Shown here in pieces: positions 36,157 through 44,616 of a stretch of DNA of 64,000 bases. Made by a program: the position numbers and the translations under genes. Within the stretch, counting starts at the first letter, position 1, and the number at the start of each line of letters is the position of its first letter. A model generated the notes under the pieces. That model did not search any database, was not told the DNA's origin, and saw nothing but the letters and a program-made list of their open reading frames with translations. The stretch is from Bacillota bacterium. GTDB lineage: Bacteria > Bacillota > Clostridia > Acetivibrionales > DTU013. The DNA is taken from positions 1-64,000 of the forward strand of contig JAEZMD010000014.1 of assembly GCA_023435745.1 (NCBI GenBank), written 5' to 3'.

Positions 36157-37254
36157 CTATGGATCTTGGTCCGAGCCCGTGATAGAAGTATCTGCATTAG
36201 AGGGATTGTTCACGGTAACGTCTTTTTCGTTAACCTCGGCTGATCTATTCACTTTCGGAGCCTGGGTCATTTTATAGTTTTTATAAGCTTCCTTTGCACC
36301 GGCATCAACCGTCACAAATGCGTCGTTGCAGGGGAAGCTTTCCTTCATTATTTTTCTGGCCTGTGCTACATCGCATAAATAATACCAGGGCGATGCGTCA
36401 TAGGTTGTTCCGGGCATGGGTATAAAATTTACATTGTCGACCTTGAATTTACTTATAAAGCTGGTCATTTTTATGACCTCATTAAGAGTAAAATTCGTTT
36501 CCACGTTCGCAAATACTGTATTTATAACGCTTGTCAGCTTTGGAAGATATTGAATGTTTAGCTTCTGCTTCATAAGCTCTTTTATAAAGCTTTGCTGTGC
36601 TTCTGTTCTTTTTATATCACTGCCGTCATAATACTTTCTTACTTCCTTCGTCCACCTGTTTGGCTTGCGGAAGCGTACAAATTGCTCGGCGCTGCTTCCA
36701 TTCAGTATTTGCTGGCCTTTTTTCAGATGAATGTGTAGATTCTGTGTTGGATCATCATAGTCCAGATCAGCAGGAACATAGTAATTCACACCGCCAAGCA
36801 GGTCGATGATATCCCTGAACGCTTCAGTATCTACAAATATATAATATTTGATATTAACGTCCAACAATTCAGAAACCGTTTTTACACTTAATTCAATGCC
36901 GCCGCTTGGGAATGCATAGTTTATTTTTCGATCCTTTTTTTTGATAGTGACCTTTGTATCACGAGGGATTGACATAATACTGATCTTCATTGTTTCTGGA
37001 TCAAAATTAGCCAGCATAATTGTATCTGCGTTCATATTAACTCTGTCGCCACCGATTAGAAGAACATTGAAAGGCTCCTTGTTCTGGACAAGAGGCCGGA
37101 ATATATCTGAAATTGAATCATCCTCAGAATTATTGACGACTTTTTCCTGAAGAACCATATGAGCATTCGCATAGTATATCACACCTGCGCCGGAAATAAA
37201 AAGCACAATGGACACAATCAATGTTAAAATAAAGTAAAACTTACGCAGATCCAT
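36157..37254 (-). CDS. LytR-CpsA-Psr (LCP) family cell-wall ligase
   Basis: A 365-residue protein with one N-terminal membrane helix (8-30) and an external LCP domain. NVLLIGGDRVNMNADTIML, SIPRDTKV and KINYAF are signature stretches containing the conserved Arg and Asp residues that bind polyprenyl diphosphate. Family members attach teichoic acids or polysaccharides to peptidoglycan. The last 50 or so residues are a polar Asn/Ser/Thr tail. A weak GAGG site lies 10 bases before the start. Confidence 0.92.
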   Translation of the reverse strand: MDLRKFYFILTLIVSIVLFISGAGVIYYANAHMVLQEKVVNNSEDDSISDIFRPLVQNKEPFNVLLIGGDRVNMNADTIMLANFDPETMKISIMSIPRDTKVTIKKKDRKINYAFPSGGIELSVKTVSELLDVNIKYYIFVDTEAFRDIIDLLGGVNYYVPADLDYDDPTQNLHIHLKKGQQILNGSSAEQFVRFRKPNRWTKEVRKYYDGSDIKRTEAQQSFIKELMKQKLNIQYLPKLTSVINTVFANVETNFTLNEVIKMTSFISKFKVDNVNFIPMPGTTYDASPWYYLCDVAQARKIMKESFPCNDAFVTVDAGAKEAYKNYKMTQAPKVNRSAEVNEKDVTVNNPSNADTSITGSDQDP

Positions 37255-37476
37255 TTATTAAAACCTCATTATTATTTTTCATTTCGCTAATATATATATC
37301 TATTCCATCAGCGGACTAATTAATTGGACTATCCGCTGTGCTATGTTGTTCCAGTTATCTTGATTCATGGCGAACTAAAAAAGACAACGGTATCATTATA
37401 ATTAACATTTTTTAATATGTAAATAGGAGTAGTTACCGAATCTGTGTACATCTGTGTACATCGCAACTTTGATATA

Positions 37477-38199
37477 CTATTCGATATATGATGTTAGAAC
37501 ATCAAAGGTGTAGCCTTGATTTTTCAACTCCTTGATAATTTTCGGCAAAGCTTTGGCGGTATATATTTTCGAGGCGGCGTCATGCATAAGTACAATCAAG
37601 CGCTGCTTGTTTCCGGTATTCTTGACGACATTATTTACCATACGGGATACAATCTGTTCTTCTGTACCGGATTTATATACATTTGAGTCTGCATCTCCAA
37701 CCGATACATTCCAATCAAAATATTTGTAGCCTCGTTTTTTCAGTATCCCGGCTCTTGTCCGGATCATTGTCTTTTTACGACTTAAGCTACCTCCGGGAAA
37801 TCTGTATATTGTGGTTTTGTAATGAAATCTGTTATTAATAAAACGCTCTGCTTTCAACAAATCATTTATAAAATTAGTTGGAGAGTTGTATAAATAAGTA
37901 TAATTGTGCGTGTACGAATGATTTCCAATAACATGACCCTCATCAAGTATTCGCTTGTAGATGCTGTCTAAATTGTTCTGAGGCAGCACAAAGAAGGTTG
38001 CTTTAATTCCGTTGCTTTTTAACGTATTTAAAATCGAAACTGTAATGTTTTTTGACGGGCCGTCATCAAAGGTCAAATAGGCTATCTTCTGGTTCTTTTT
38101 TGCCGTGGCGCTTGCGGAATCAGATCCGCATGCCAAAATCAGCGATACAGAAACAATACAAATGAGCACTACACTGAAAAGATTCGTTCTAGTACACAT
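37477..38199 (-). CDS. Polysaccharide deacetylase (NodB domain), probable lipoprotein
   Basis: A 240-residue carbohydrate esterase 4 enzyme. The N-terminal segment ends ILAC with Cys24 as likely lipid-anchored residue. TFDDGPS (Asp45-Asp46) and GNHSYTH (His94, His98) form the metal triad, and YRFPGGS, VLMHD follow as motifs 3 and 5. It probably removes N-acetyl groups from peptidoglycan or a surface polysaccharide. It is downstream of nothing obvious; its gene lies between the recombinase and LCP genes on the same strand, with long gaps, so it is likely a separate unit. Confidence 0.9.
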   Translation of the reverse strand: MCTRTNLFSVVLICIVSVSLILACGSDSASATAKKNQKIAYLTFDDGPSKNITVSILNTLKSNGIKATFFVLPQNNLDSIYKRILDEGHVIGNHSYTHNYTYLYNSPTNFINDLLKAERFINNRFHYKTTIYRFPGGSLSRKKTMIRTRAGILKKRGYKYFDWNVSVGDADSNVYKSGTEEQIVSRMVNNVVKNTGNKQRLIVLMHDAASKIYTAKALPKIIKELKNQGYTFDVLTSYIE

Positions 38200-38383
38200 A
38201 ATGTCATCTCCAAAGACAATGGGCTTAGTAAATCTAGTATTATGTTAAATGCTCGGTATTATTCTTTTGCAGTGTGGTGCTTTATTCCAGCGTAATTTTC
38301 ATTGTACATTCTATTTAACTTTGCTCATATGATAGGGAAATGTTTTTGATGCTGCAACTACTCCAAATAGGAGGCAGAATCGG

Positions 38384-39367
38384 TTATTTTGAATTATCAT
38401 CCTTATTAAAATCAGCAAGGGGATTGCTGTCCACTGCATTTTTCAACTGATTGCTGTCTAGATGGGTGTAGATCTGCGTAGTAGCAATGCTTTCATGACC
38501 GAGCAGTTCCTGCAGCGCTCTGATATCTACATTGCCGTATTTGTACATCAGCGTTGCTGCCGTATGACGAAGCTTGTGGGTGGAGTAGCGCTCAGGATCC
38601 AGTCCGGCGGATTTGATATACTTTTTCACGATCTTTTGAACAGATTCCTTGCTGATTCGCTGTCTGCGCTCACTTAGAAACAAAGCATTACGATCCTTTA
38701 CACCGTTATTTGGACGCACCCTCATATAATCCTCCAAAGCCTTGATACAAGCGTTGTTCAGAGGAACGCTGCGCTCTTTGTCGCCCTTGCCGATGACGGA
38801 CAGTACAGTTCCTTTGATATTACTCAGGTTGATTCCGACCAATTCGGACAGACGCAGTCCGCAATTGAGAAAAATTGTAATAATCGCATAATCACGCTCT
38901 GAAAACTGACCCTCAACGGAGTTCAGCAATTGCTTGCTTTCCTCAATATTCAGATACCTTGGCAGCCGCTTGAGTATCTTTGGAGATTCCAGCTCGGTGG
39001 CAGGATTCGTATCAAGAAGCTTTGCCTTGTATGTCAGATATTTAAAAAAGGATTTCAAACTGGCGACCTTTCTGGCACGCGCATAAGAGGAGTTGTCGCG
39101 GTCATTGCTGACATATGCCATAAATGCGTATAAATCGCTTAATGAAATGGACTGAATAAAAGGGACGTCAATATCAGTAATCTGTATATCATCGAATTCC
39201 GTCTTTTTATCGACCAGATTGCGGTGAAGCTTCATAAACCGAAGAAAGACTCTAATGTCATAGAAATAAACCTGAACCGTATTAACAGATTTTCCTCTGA
39301 TGGTTTGCATATAGCTTAAAAAATCTCTGAGCAATGGAGGCATTTCATATTCGCTGAAATTTTTCAT
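38384..39367 (-). CDS. Tyrosine recombinase, XerC/XerD-like
   Basis: A 327-residue site-specific recombinase. The N-terminal SAM-like core-binding domain (1-115) is followed by a catalytic domain with the complete set Arg172 (GLRLSELVG), Lys194 (GKGDKERSVP), His264 and Arg267 (HKLRHTAA), His291 (LGHES) and Tyr300 (IYTHL). Length and layout are Xer-like rather than phage-integrase-like, and no phage genes or attachment repeat surround it. ATG 39367 has GAGG 6 bases before it. A perfect 28-base palindrome lies 112 bases upstream and may be its target or operator. Whether it is the chromosome dimer-resolving Xer or a mobile relative cannot be decided. Confidence 0.9.
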   Translation of the reverse strand: MKNFSEYEMPPLLRDFLSYMQTIRGKSVNTVQVYFYDIRVFLRFMKLHRNLVDKKTEFDDIQITDIDVPFIQSISLSDLYAFMAYVSNDRDNSSYARARKVASLKSFFKYLTYKAKLLDTNPATELESPKILKRLPRYLNIEESKQLLNSVEGQFSERDYAIITIFLNCGLRLSELVGINLSNIKGTVLSVIGKGDKERSVPLNNACIKALEDYMRVRPNNGVKDRNALFLSERRQRISKESVQKIVKKYIKSAGLDPERYSTHKLRHTAATLMYKYGNVDIRALQELLGHESIATTQIYTHLDSNQLKNAVDSNPLADFNKDDNSK

Positions 39368-39478
39368 ATGTAACCTCAATATGTATCAATTTATGATATA
39401 TTTATTTTATTATTTACATTATACCTTTTTTACTCATTTTAGCAAAGGTTGTGAATTTGCCTGTTTTTGCTCCCCCAT

Positions 39479-39506
39479 ATTACGCGAAATTATTATTTCG
39501 CGTAAT
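39479..39506. promoter_or_regulatory. 28-base perfect palindrome upstream of the recombinase
   Basis: Arms ATTACGCGAAAT and ATTTCGCGTAAT with a four-base centre TATT, equivalently 11-base arms around a six-base centre TTATTA. The 11-6-11 geometry is that of Xer/dif-type recombination sites, but the bases do not resemble known Firmicutes dif. It lies between divergent genes, so it is not a terminator in the ordinary sense. Role unproven. Confidence 0.5.
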
Positions 39507-39646
39507 TACATATAATTTTTCTCTTAGCTTTCGTGCTTTACAGGCACAACAGTACTAATTGCTTTACAGAATAGATTTTGAGTGATAAAGTAATATTAGT
39601 TTAGGTTATGTATATTTATTCTATTTCAAAGGAGTAATAACAATAT

Positions 39647-41374
39647 ATGCTAAAGCTGAACAATATTAAACTTCGATCAAAGTTCCTCTTCCCCGTTATA
39701 AGTCTTTTGATTGTTTTAGTTTCTGTATGTGTACTATCCGTCTCTTTTGTTCAGTCATTATCGTACACTTTGATAAATGAACTATACGATGAGATGCATA
39801 AATCACAATACTGGCTCCTGAACGCAGACCGTGACTTTTACCAGTCCATGGTAGACTACATGAAGCTGGATAATGTCGCTGGTGAAACAGATAAAATAGA
39901 TGAAATTATCAAGTCCTATGAAGAAAACATGGCTCAGACATATGACCGTGTTAAGCAAGCCCAGGATATTTTGATTAAAGATCAACAGATATATACTACA
40001 TATAACTTAGGTCAACTGTTCGATGACTTCTACATAAACTATGAGGCTTGGAAAGCTTACAACAATGAGTCAGATCATAGTCCACAAAAAGATGCAGCCT
40101 CCATTGTAATGTTTGATACTGCCAGAAATAACCTCGACCAGCTTCAAAATATATTGGATAAGCACAGTTTGGAAATAGTCCAGAAGGGTACTTACGCCGT
40201 ACGTAACATGAAAATCAATATAGTAATTATTTCTGTTTTTGCTGTGCTTCTCTCTTTATTGTTAAGCATGGTCGTTATACTAAATATTAATAAGAGAACA
40301 AAAATTGCGGTGAACTTATTGGAAACCACAGCTGCCTTTGACTTGAAATACGACGCAAATCATGAAAAGCACTATAAAGATAAGGATGAATTCGGTACGA
40401 TCATCGCCTCAGGCGGTAATATAAGGAAAGAATTCAGACATTTGGTCCGCGGTGTTATTGAGGAAATGGAATTGCTCAATGAAGCTGTTGATATTACCGA
40501 TAAAAGAATGACTAATCTAGAAAACAGTATCGAAGATATATCATCAACTACTGAGCAATTATCAGCCGGCATGGAAGAAACAGCTGCTTCAACCGAGGAG
40601 ATGAATGCAACCTCTGCCGAAATAGAAAGCGCTATCATAAGCATTGCAGAAAAAGCGCTGAATGGCTCACTTACAGCGAATGAAATCAATGAAAGAGCAG
40701 ATTCGCTGAACGAAAGCTTTCAATCTTCCTATGAAAAGGCAAAGAAAATATTTGATGAGGTCAATGCAAAGCTTGGACAGGCATTGGAGGATTCAAAAGC
40801 AGTTGCGCAGATCAGTACGCTGGCTGACGCCATCCTGCAAATTGCTACGCAGACCAACCTTCTTGCTTTAAATGCAGCAATTGAAGCTGCCAGAGCAGGT
40901 GAAGCAGGAAAAGGCTTTGCCGTTGTTGCCGATGAGATCAGAAAGCTTGCTGAAGACTCCAAGAACACCGTTTCTGAGATTCAGACTGTAACCAGGATAG
41001 TAACAAGCTCTGTTGAAAATCTTGCTGAAAATTCAAATGAGCTTCTTACCTTTGTATCCAATGACGTTAACGCGGATTATGAAACGATGCTCAGTGCAAC
41101 AGTGCAATATAATAAAGACGCAGACAGAATCAACGAACTGGTTACAGACTTAAGTTCAACCTCCGAAGAGCTGATGGCTTCCATCCAGAATATGCTCAAG
41201 GCTATAAATGAAGTCACTCAGGCAGCAAATGAAGGTGCTTCAGGTACATCCAATATTGCAGAGCGAACTTCTGCAATCATACATGACTCCGGTGATGTCG
41301 CTATGAGTCTTAAAAAGACAAAAGAAACTGTAAGTACACTGTTGCAACGGGTTTCCAAATTCCAGATTAAATAA
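39647..41374 (+). CDS. Methyl-accepting chemotaxis-like receptor
   Basis: A 575-residue transmembrane receptor. Helix 1 (about 12-33), an external all-helical sensing region (34-185, four-helix-bundle type), helix 2 (about 188-210), a HAMP-like linker, and a cytoplasmic signalling domain whose hairpin tip reads QIATQTNLLALNAAIEAARAG with AVVADEIRKLAE (written in two pieces here) are all visible. Ligand unknown. AAAGGAG is about 12 bases before the ATG, a rather long spacing. No other chemotaxis gene is in the window. Confidence 0.92.
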   Translation: MLKLNNIKLRSKFLFPVISLLIVLVSVCVLSVSFVQSLSYTLINELYDEMHKSQYWLLNADRDFYQSMVDYMKLDNVAGETDKIDEIIKSYEENMAQTYDRVKQAQDILIKDQQIYTTYNLGQLFDDFYINYEAWKAYNNESDHSPQKDAASIVMFDTARNNLDQLQNILDKHSLEIVQKGTYAVRNMKINIVIISVFAVLLSLLLSMVVILNINKRTKIAVNLLETTAAFDLKYDANHEKHYKDKDEFGTIIASGGNIRKEFRHLVRGVIEEMELLNEAVDITDKRMTNLENSIEDISSTTEQLSAGMEETAASTEEMNATSAEIESAIISIAEKALNGSLTANEINERADSLNESFQSSYEKAKKIFDEVNAKLGQALEDSKAVAQISTLADAILQIATQTNLLALNAAIEAARAGEAGKGFAVVADEIRKLAEDSKNTVSEIQTVTRIVTSSVENLAENSNELLTFVSNDVNADYETMLSATVQYNKDADRINELVTDLSSTSEELMASIQNMLKAINEVTQAANEGASGTSNIAERTSAIIHDSGDVAMSLKKTKETVSTLLQRVSKFQIK

Positions 41375-41403
41375 TACAAAGCCGGTTTATTCGATAATAA
41401 TGT

Positions 41404-43209
41404 TCAGCCGGAAATGTTGCGCTTTAATACTTTTTCCTTAGCCTCCCCTACCCTTGCTGAAAGATTTTTGCCGCAGAGGCTGACATAGCTGCACAACCCA
41501 CAATTGATGCATTTTTCCGGCCTGTACTTCTTTACATTTTCATATTTCTTCTTATCAACCAGCTCTGCGATTCTTTGAACAATCAGGCCTTGCGGACAGC
41601 TGGTTGTACAGGCATTGCAGTTTGAACACAGCGGGGATTCTTTGTATCTGGGTATGTCAGACACGGCTATAAAGTTGGTATCTTTCCTTACAACCTCATC
41701 TTCTTCAGCCATATGAGCCTGCATGATCCCCCCGCCGGTAAATACAGGATACCCATCCGGATAAACTGCTTCCAATATATCCATGATGCGCTGTCCTGAT
41801 TTTACTCTGACAACTGCGGCTGTGCCGGCTTTCAGGCTGGCAACTGTGATATATTTTGCATCCGCTTTCCTGTTAAGAAACACAGCTTCGTATACTGCCA
41901 ACACGGTCTGCACATTAAGCACCAGAATTCCAAGCTTTGCGGGAATGAAATCAGCCGGGATTTTTCTACCGATAACATTTTCTATCAATGTTTTTTCAAA
42001 TCCAACCGGGTAATAATTCCTTACCTTATGGATCCTTACATCATCGGGAAATGAAAATCCCTCTGTATTTTTGACAGCAAGAAAGATATCTGAGAAGTTC
42101 ATACAATGAGAAATTGCGCGAATCCCCTTATAAATATCCTCCGACCTTCCGCGAAGCAGCCATTTGTCATGCACCAACCCCGGATCGCACTCTACCGCAT
42201 TGACAATAAGAAACTTCTTTTTTACATTGGAGGACAGTACGGTTTTAATCTTCTCAGCTGTCGGAAAGCCTCCTCCTCCCAATCCATATACAGAATTTGC
42301 TTCAATTCGTTCCAAAACCATTTCCGGTGATAGTTTATCCAGCAATTCAAGCTCTTCTCCCCCCTGCTCCTCAATGATTCTATCTCCCGTAAGATTCACA
42401 GCAGGCTGGTTCAGATTAAAAGCTGTAAAGGGATTTCTTACAGGTACAGGATAGTAAAACAGAGTTCTTCTGGCTATGCTTAAATAATCATCGATCAGGT
42501 AGGATATCAGATTAAAAATCAAAAGCATCAGAGGAAAAGTCGTGGCCGGATCTTCTGTCAGTATGGGGAGAAATCCAATCAGGAACCCTCCGATCAAGCC
42601 CACAGATTTTTGTGGTGTAACTGTTACAGGATCCGTGATAACAATAGAGCCAAAAAATATGCTATTTACCAGAAGTATCTGCCAGGATGAAATATCACCT
42701 GTGAAATAAGCGAGAAGCATCCCGATGAAATACCCCAATGTCATAAAGGGCCTGAAAAGAATAAACGGAAGTGACAGTATCAGTCCGGGTATCAGAAACA
42801 CAGACGGTTCGATCGGCATATGTTTTCCAGCAAAGAAGAGGCATGTAACCAGGTACCCAACAATAGCCGGATTCATGGAATTTTTACCTGTCCCGCCCCA
42901 AAGCTGCTTAGCAGCGATAATAGCGGCGAATACTCCGATGAGTCTGCACCACAGAGGAATGCCCGGCGTAATGATATGTAATATCGCTGCTGTAACGGCT
43001 GCAGATACTGAACAAACAAACCTTTTGTGTCTGATATAGCCAGCTGTGGCGTCCAGGATCAGAGAGACCGAAAGTAAAGCCACAAAAGGCGGAATATCGG
43101 AAGGATTCTTGAACCACAACGGATACAGATACAGGAGTATGGTAATAAAGAGCACAGACATAATATGTTCATTTGACCATCGGTATCTGATAAGCGGGTA
43201 AGCTTTCAT
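41404..43209 (-). CDS. RnfD-RnfC fusion: membrane electron-transfer protein
   Basis: A 601-residue fusion. Residues 1-250 form a membrane domain of the RnfD/NqrB type with GGTGKNSMNPAIVGYL; residues 290-600 form an RnfC/NuoF-like domain with GLGGGGFPTAEK (near 313), NAVECDPG, an SLBB-like part, then CSNCNACTTSCPQG (near 527-540) and CINCGLCSYVSLCGK (near 567-581). The first 4Fe-4S motif is canonical; the second has its fourth Cys displaced (x5 instead of x3). The SGAT-type flavin attachment motif of true RnfD/NqrB is not seen. No other Rnf subunit gene is nearby. The start overlaps the preceding gene's stop by one base (TAATG). It probably moves electrons between a soluble donor and the membrane; partners unknown. 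Confidence 0.82.
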   Translation of the reverse strand: MKAYPLIRYRWSNEHIMSVLFITILLYLYPLWFKNPSDIPPFVALLSVSLILDATAGYIRHKRFVCSVSAAVTAAILHIITPGIPLWCRLIGVFAAIIAAKQLWGGTGKNSMNPAIVGYLVTCLFFAGKHMPIEPSVFLIPGLILSLPFILFRPFMTLGYFIGMLLAYFTGDISSWQILLVNSIFFGSIVITDPVTVTPQKSVGLIGGFLIGFLPILTEDPATTFPLMLLIFNLISYLIDDYLSIARRTLFYYPVPVRNPFTAFNLNQPAVNLTGDRIIEEQGGEELELLDKLSPEMVLERIEANSVYGLGGGGFPTAEKIKTVLSSNVKKKFLIVNAVECDPGLVHDKWLLRGRSEDIYKGIRAISHCMNFSDIFLAVKNTEGFSFPDDVRIHKVRNYYPVGFEKTLIENVIGRKIPADFIPAKLGILVLNVQTVLAVYEAVFLNRKADAKYITVASLKAGTAAVVRVKSGQRIMDILEAVYPDGYPVFTGGGIMQAHMAEEDEVVRKDTNFIAVSDIPRYKESPLCSNCNACTTSCPQGLIVQRIAELVDKKKYENVKKYRPEKCINCGLCSYVSLCGKNLSARVGEAKEKVLKRNISG

Positions 43210-43634
43210 TATTTCACTCCTGCCAAAAATCCATGCAGCTTATGGATCCCGGAACCGAACAGCATCATTGGACATGCAACAGCAGTCTCGATACCGGCTT
43301 GTTTGCACTCGTCCAAAAGCGACTGATCAGCAGTCTTTCCCCTATGGAACAATATCTTTTTGACACCGCTGTCTTTCATCTGTTTGACCGCTGTTTTTGC
43401 ATTGTCATTATTCAGAAGAACGTATGCTGTTGTTGGGATTTTGGGAAGCTCACGGATATCGTGATAAACCTTGACATCATATTTTACTGAAGACTTGGGA
43501 TTAACCGGGTACACTTTCATTCCCGCATCAGTGAATGCCTTATAGATCATGTTACTGAACTGCGGCGTGCGGCTCGAATACCCCATGAACAGAATATCCT
43601 TCTCATTAAAAAAATCATTTTTCAGGTTTTTCAT
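43209..43634 (-). CDS. CoA-binding domain protein
   Basis: A 141-residue Rossmann-type protein of the CoA_binding_2 group. ILFMGYSSRTPQFSNMIYKA matches the nucleotide/CoA-binding start, VYPVNPKS the second strand, and VKKILFHRGKTADQSLL the third. Family members often bind CoA non-covalently; their cellular role is mostly unknown. The stop overlaps the start of the RnfD-RnfC fusion, so the two proteins are made from one mRNA in coupled fashion and may work together. GGGAG lies 10 bases before the ATG. Confidence 0.8.
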   Translation of the reverse strand: MKNLKNDFFNEKDILFMGYSSRTPQFSNMIYKAFTDAGMKVYPVNPKSSVKYDVKVYHDIRELPKIPTTAYVLLNNDNAKTAVKQMKDSGVKKILFHRGKTADQSLLDECKQAGIETAVACPMMLFGSGIHKLHGFLAGVK

Positions 43635-43669
43635 AAATGCAACTCCCTACTAATATAATTGGGCTTGTT

Positions 43670-43729
43670 TATTACTGATGTAATATACGAGTAGAAATGA
43701 GTTTTGTTTTATTAATTTCCCTAATAAAA
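43670..43729. promoter_or_regulatory. Two inverted repeats in front of the CoA-binding/RnfDC operon
   Basis: TATTAC-TGAT-GTAATA (43670-43685) and TTTTATTA-N7-TAATAAAA (43707-43729) lie between the GntR gene and the operon it precedes. They are candidate operators for the adjacent regulator; the second could instead be a weak terminator of the GntR gene. Confidence 0.4.
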
Positions 43730-44470
43730 TTACTTGCTGTTTTCAAATACAAGCAGACATTTATCCGCACGGTATTTTGCAATTACAAACTCAACAAGCT
43801 GTCCGCTTTTAGAATAAAGAAGGTTTTCAATCTTAATCAGCGGAAGTCCTCTTTGAACCTGGAGATGCTGCGCCTCAGTCTGATCGGTGTATACGATCTC
43901 CAGGGTGCTTTTCGTCCTGACAGGTAAGAGAGGATATTTGCCCCTTAAAATTTCATAGGAAGGTTTCTTCGCTTCGATATCCTCTATGATCTCAGGAAAG
44001 AGCAACAGAGGAATGTATGAGACATTGTATGATAACACACTGTTTTTATCTGCTGTGAGAAATCGAATCTCTGCCACTTCACTGTTTTTAGAGTAGTTAT
44101 GACTTGAGAATATGCTCTCAAGACAAGGAACTTCATTCATCTTGACAGCCCGTATTGACATTATGTTGTGTTGACCTGGATCCTGATTGTCCAGAATAGA
44201 ATCTGTAAACCCGGTGAAGTTCTTAATATCCACCATGGACTTTGACTTTGCAACGAAGGTACCTTTCCCCTTTTCCTTATACAAATAGCCGTTGTTGGTC
44301 AATTCACTGATGGCCTGACGTACGGTCGGCCTGCTGATATCGTACTGCTCGCAAAGCTCCTGTTCTGAGGGGATTTTTGATTCCTCCCGATATTCTCCCG
44401 TTTCAATTTTACTGATGATAAGATTTTTCAACTGAGAATATAAAGGCACATTACTGTATTTATTGATCAC
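43730..44470 (-). CDS. GntR family (HutC/UTRA) transcriptional regulator
   Basis: A 246-residue regulator. The winged helix (1-75; PLYSQLKNLI, SKIPSEQELCEQYDISRPTVRQAI, written in part) is followed by a UTRA effector domain (about 90-240). HutC-type regulators usually respond to a small metabolite, often a sugar phosphate or amino-acid product. It starts at GTG 44470 with GGAGGG 6 bases upstream. It lies directly upstream of the CoA-binding/RnfDC genes on the same strand, with inverted repeats between, so these are the likely targets. Confidence 0.87.
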   Translation of the reverse strand: MINKYSNVPLYSQLKNLIISKIETGEYREESKIPSEQELCEQYDISRPTVRQAISELTNNGYLYKEKGKGTFVAKSKSMVDIKNFTGFTDSILDNQDPGQHNIMSIRAVKMNEVPCLESIFSSHNYSKNSEVAEIRFLTADKNSVLSYNVSYIPLLLFPEIIEDIEAKKPSYEILRGKYPLLPVRTKSTLEIVYTDQTEAQHLQVQRGLPLIKIENLLYSKSGQLVEFVIAKYRADKCLLVFENSK

Positions 44471-44616
44471 CGTGATCCCTCCAAGTGTTTAGTAAGCATA
44501 GCAGCACATAATTACATCCTTACTAATTCTATCTGATTTATATATGCAATTCAACATAAATCTACCCAATATTGAATATTATTTTTCAACATTTCATACA
44601 AAATAATATCAGGCTA

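Noticed and set aside
37441..37460. Direct repeat TCTGTGTACA x2 near the LCP gene
   Set aside because: Only two 10-base copies with no other structure; probably simple slippage.
38384..39367. Prophage or integrative element integrase
   Set aside because: No phage or conjugation genes, no tRNA and no direct att repeats are nearby; the protein layout is Xer-like.
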